Shown here in pieces: positions 50,788-51,979 of a stretch of 51,979 nucleotides of DNA. The stretch's first letter is position 1, and every line of letters starts with the position of its first letter. The notes under the pieces were generated by a model. The model was not told where the DNA came from, ran no database searches, and saw only the letters and a program-made list of their open reading frames with translations. The stretch lies in NCBI GenBank assembly GCA_013538855.1, contig JABXJS010000047.1:1-51979 (forward strand), read 5' to 3'. This DNA is from Herpetosiphonaceae bacterium (GTDB lineage Bacteria > Chloroflexota > Chloroflexia > Chloroflexales > Herpetosiphonaceae). The translations under genes were made by a program, and so were the position numbers.

Positions 50788-51583
50788 CGCTGGGGCCAAG
50801 GTCGTCGGAGTGGCCAGCGGCCAGGCGCGGCCACTGCGCGATTGGCCGTCCAGCCGGTCGATTAACGGCCTGGCCGGCGGCGTCGGTGCGCATCTGCGCG
50901 GACGCTGTGTTAAAGAAGGGCTGGGGCCAGCCCGGCGGCGAGTCCTCCCAGGCCTCCTGGCGGCCATAGATGGTCATGTCGAGCATGGCGTAGGCGCTGC
51001 CCATCAGCTCGCAGCCACGGCCGGTGGTCCAGTAGGTCTCGAAGACGCGGTCATTGGAGCGCAGGTAGCAGACGCGCATTCCGAAGTGGCGGCCTGCGAT
51101 CAGCGCAGCGACCGAGGCTGACGGCACCGAGTACCAGGGCAGCTCCCAGCCCATGAACTCGCGATAGCGGTTGCTCACGTCGAATGGCCCCTCACACAGC
51201 ACGGCGAAGGTGACGTCGCGCGAGTGCAGATAGCTCAGCTCCTGCACCTGACTGATGTTCATGGTGCAGCCCTCGCACTGCTCGGCGGCGCTCGCGCCGT
51301 CGTGCCACATCATGTAGGCCACGAAGAGCTGGCTGCGGCCTGCGAAAACGTCGATCAGCGGCAGCGTCCCGTGTGCGCCAACAACTGGGGTTGCGGCATC
51401 GACCTCGACCATGGGCAGCCGACGGCGGGCGGCGGCGATTGCGTCACCTGCGCGGGTGTGCGCCTTCTCGCGCACGCGCAGCTGGTCTAGCTCGGCCTGG
51501 AAGGTGGCGCGATCAACGGCTGTGGGCAGGCCCGGTGTGGCGGGAGTGGCTGGTGAGCTAAAATTCTCCGCTCCATCATGCAT
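50780..51583 (-). CDS. DUF899 thioredoxin-like protein
   Basis: 267 residues from the ATG at 51583 (AAGGAG six bases upstream). DUF899 features: 'RVREKAHTRAGDAIAAARRRLPMVEVD', a thioredoxin-like core 'LFVAYMMWHDGASAAEQCEGCTMNISQV' with Cys-x-x-Cys, 'REFMGWELPWYS', and 'WEDSPPGWPQ' near the end. No signal peptide. The family is predicted to be a cytoplasmic thiol reductase or peroxidase-like protein; the function is not established. Confidence 0.93.
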   Translation of the reverse strand: MHDGAENFSSPATPATPGLPTAVDRATFQAELDQLRVREKAHTRAGDAIAAARRRLPMVEVDAATPVVGAHGTLPLIDVFAGRSQLFVAYMMWHDGASAAEQCEGCTMNISQVQELSYLHSRDVTFAVLCEGPFDVSNRYREFMGWELPWYSVPSASVAALIAGRHFGMRVCYLRSNDRVFETYWTTGRGCELMGSAYAMLDMTIYGRQEAWEDSPPGWPQPFFNTASAQMRTDAAGQAVNRPAGRPIAQWPRLAAGHSDDLGPSER

Positions 51584-51625
51584 AGCTTGCTCCTTATCCA
51601 ACGAAAGCAAAGCAATATCATTGGC

Positions 51626-51634
51626 ATAATAGCA
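51626..51634 (-). promoter_or_regulatory. Extended -10 element before the DUF899 gene
   Basis: TGCTATTAT on the minus strand, 43 bp before the start codon. On the other strand 'tgctataca' (51641-51649) forms a similar element. Confidence 0.45.
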
Positions 51635-51979
51635 CATCAGTGCTATACATCAAGATCGGGCAGTGTCCAAGGCGCGCCGCAGCTGCCAGGTGGAGATCAC
51701 AGGCATTCCTGCTTGACCGGAGCACAGTTGATTAGCGCCGCACAGCGCACACAGCAATCCAGCTTTGCATGGCCCAACGCACGCACAACGTGATCGAGAC
51801 GCTGGCGCGCGGCGCACGGCGGGAGCCAGGCAACGCCCGGCCCACGCTGCGCCGACCGGGCTTAACCCACCGCGTACACCATCGAACAAACCGCGACCGC
51901 TGCGAGGCGGCCAACGGCGGCTACGGGCTAGGCCACCTTTGATGGGACTGCGGCCAAGAAATCGCGCTCGCCAGTCTGC
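51635..51979. other. Right-edge region without a supported gene
   Basis: About 345 bp of GC-rich sequence. Open frames of 60-80 codons exist but lack ribosome sites or family signals and have compositions typical of intergenic repeats here. The window may end before the next gene. Confidence 0.35.

Noticed and set aside
51638-51979. Small frames at the right edge
   Set aside because: No ribosome site, no recognisable family and composition like the other intergenic regions.

Overview
The window is GC-rich (low-to-mid 60s % by eye) and most resembles a chromosomal piece from a filamentous member of the Chloroflexota, probably class Chloroflexia. This is inferred from gene style: lipoproteins with Pro/Thr/Ala linkers, a secreted RCC1-repeat protein ending in a Tyr-Leu-Pro tail, a LysM-SH3-M23 protein with an N-terminal cytoplasmic segment, and a MoxR-DUF58-Bat operon. 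There is no rRNA, tRNA, CRISPR array, transposase or prophage. Fifty genes or gene fragments are supported, nearly all with clear ribosome binding sites that often fix a start well inside the longest open frame.

Layout. 1-2300 (minus): a stand-alone LuxR-type HTH protein, a secreted six-cysteine peptide, a membrane-anchored thioredoxin-fold protein, an ABC-2-like permease and a short or broken second membrane protein. A perfect 24-bp palindrome lies before the peptide gene and a 12-bp hairpin after it. This looks like a dedicated system for an exported, disulfide-bonded peptide and is the best candidate here for something undescribed. 2470-7300 (minus): a full branched-chain amino acid ABC importer in the order livJ-H-M-G-F. 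7380-14140: an S1 protease, a PYROXD2/CrtI-like FAD oxidoreductase and a 1270-residue protein with 21 RCC1 repeats. 14560-20300: an RHH regulator overlapping a tandem GNAT gene, a 160-bp intergenic tandem duplication, a GT-C-like membrane enzyme, pheS without pheT, and a small NAD(P)-binding SDR.

20370-27420: an M23-type protein whose first metal motif is replaced around an 11-A run, an alpha/beta hydrolase, a secreted CBM20 alpha-amylase with an operator-like promoter, a patatin and a DUF433-PIN toxin-antitoxin pair. 27500-34400: a PIG-L deacetylase, a PECR-like SDR, a propeller lipoprotein, a VOC protein, Bcp peroxiredoxin and a GH114 lipoprotein, separated by degenerate intergenic repeats. 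34419-44020: a soluble GAF/PAS histidine kinase, a membrane protein, an unknown AT-richer gene, a MalZ-like GH13 enzyme overlapping a hotdog thioesterase, GNAT, P-loop, NTF2-like, RHH and methyltransferase genes, and a DUF5131 gene preceded by a 12-codon leader ORF. 44482-50058: the MoxR-DUF58-BatD-like-BatA-BatB-BatC-like operon. 50223 to the end: an RraA-like gene and a DUF899 protein.

How genes work together: the liv genes form one importer. The secreted amylase and the cytoplasmic MalZ-like enzyme could form a starch-to-glucose route, although no sugar transporter lies between them. The MoxR/Bat genes form a predicted membrane VWA/TPR complex driven by an AAA+ ATPase. Many intergenic regions contain paired, 105-160 bp degenerate tandem repeats or small palindromes, which appear to be a genome-wide habit. 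Several promoters share an extended -10 of the form TGCTAYAAT.
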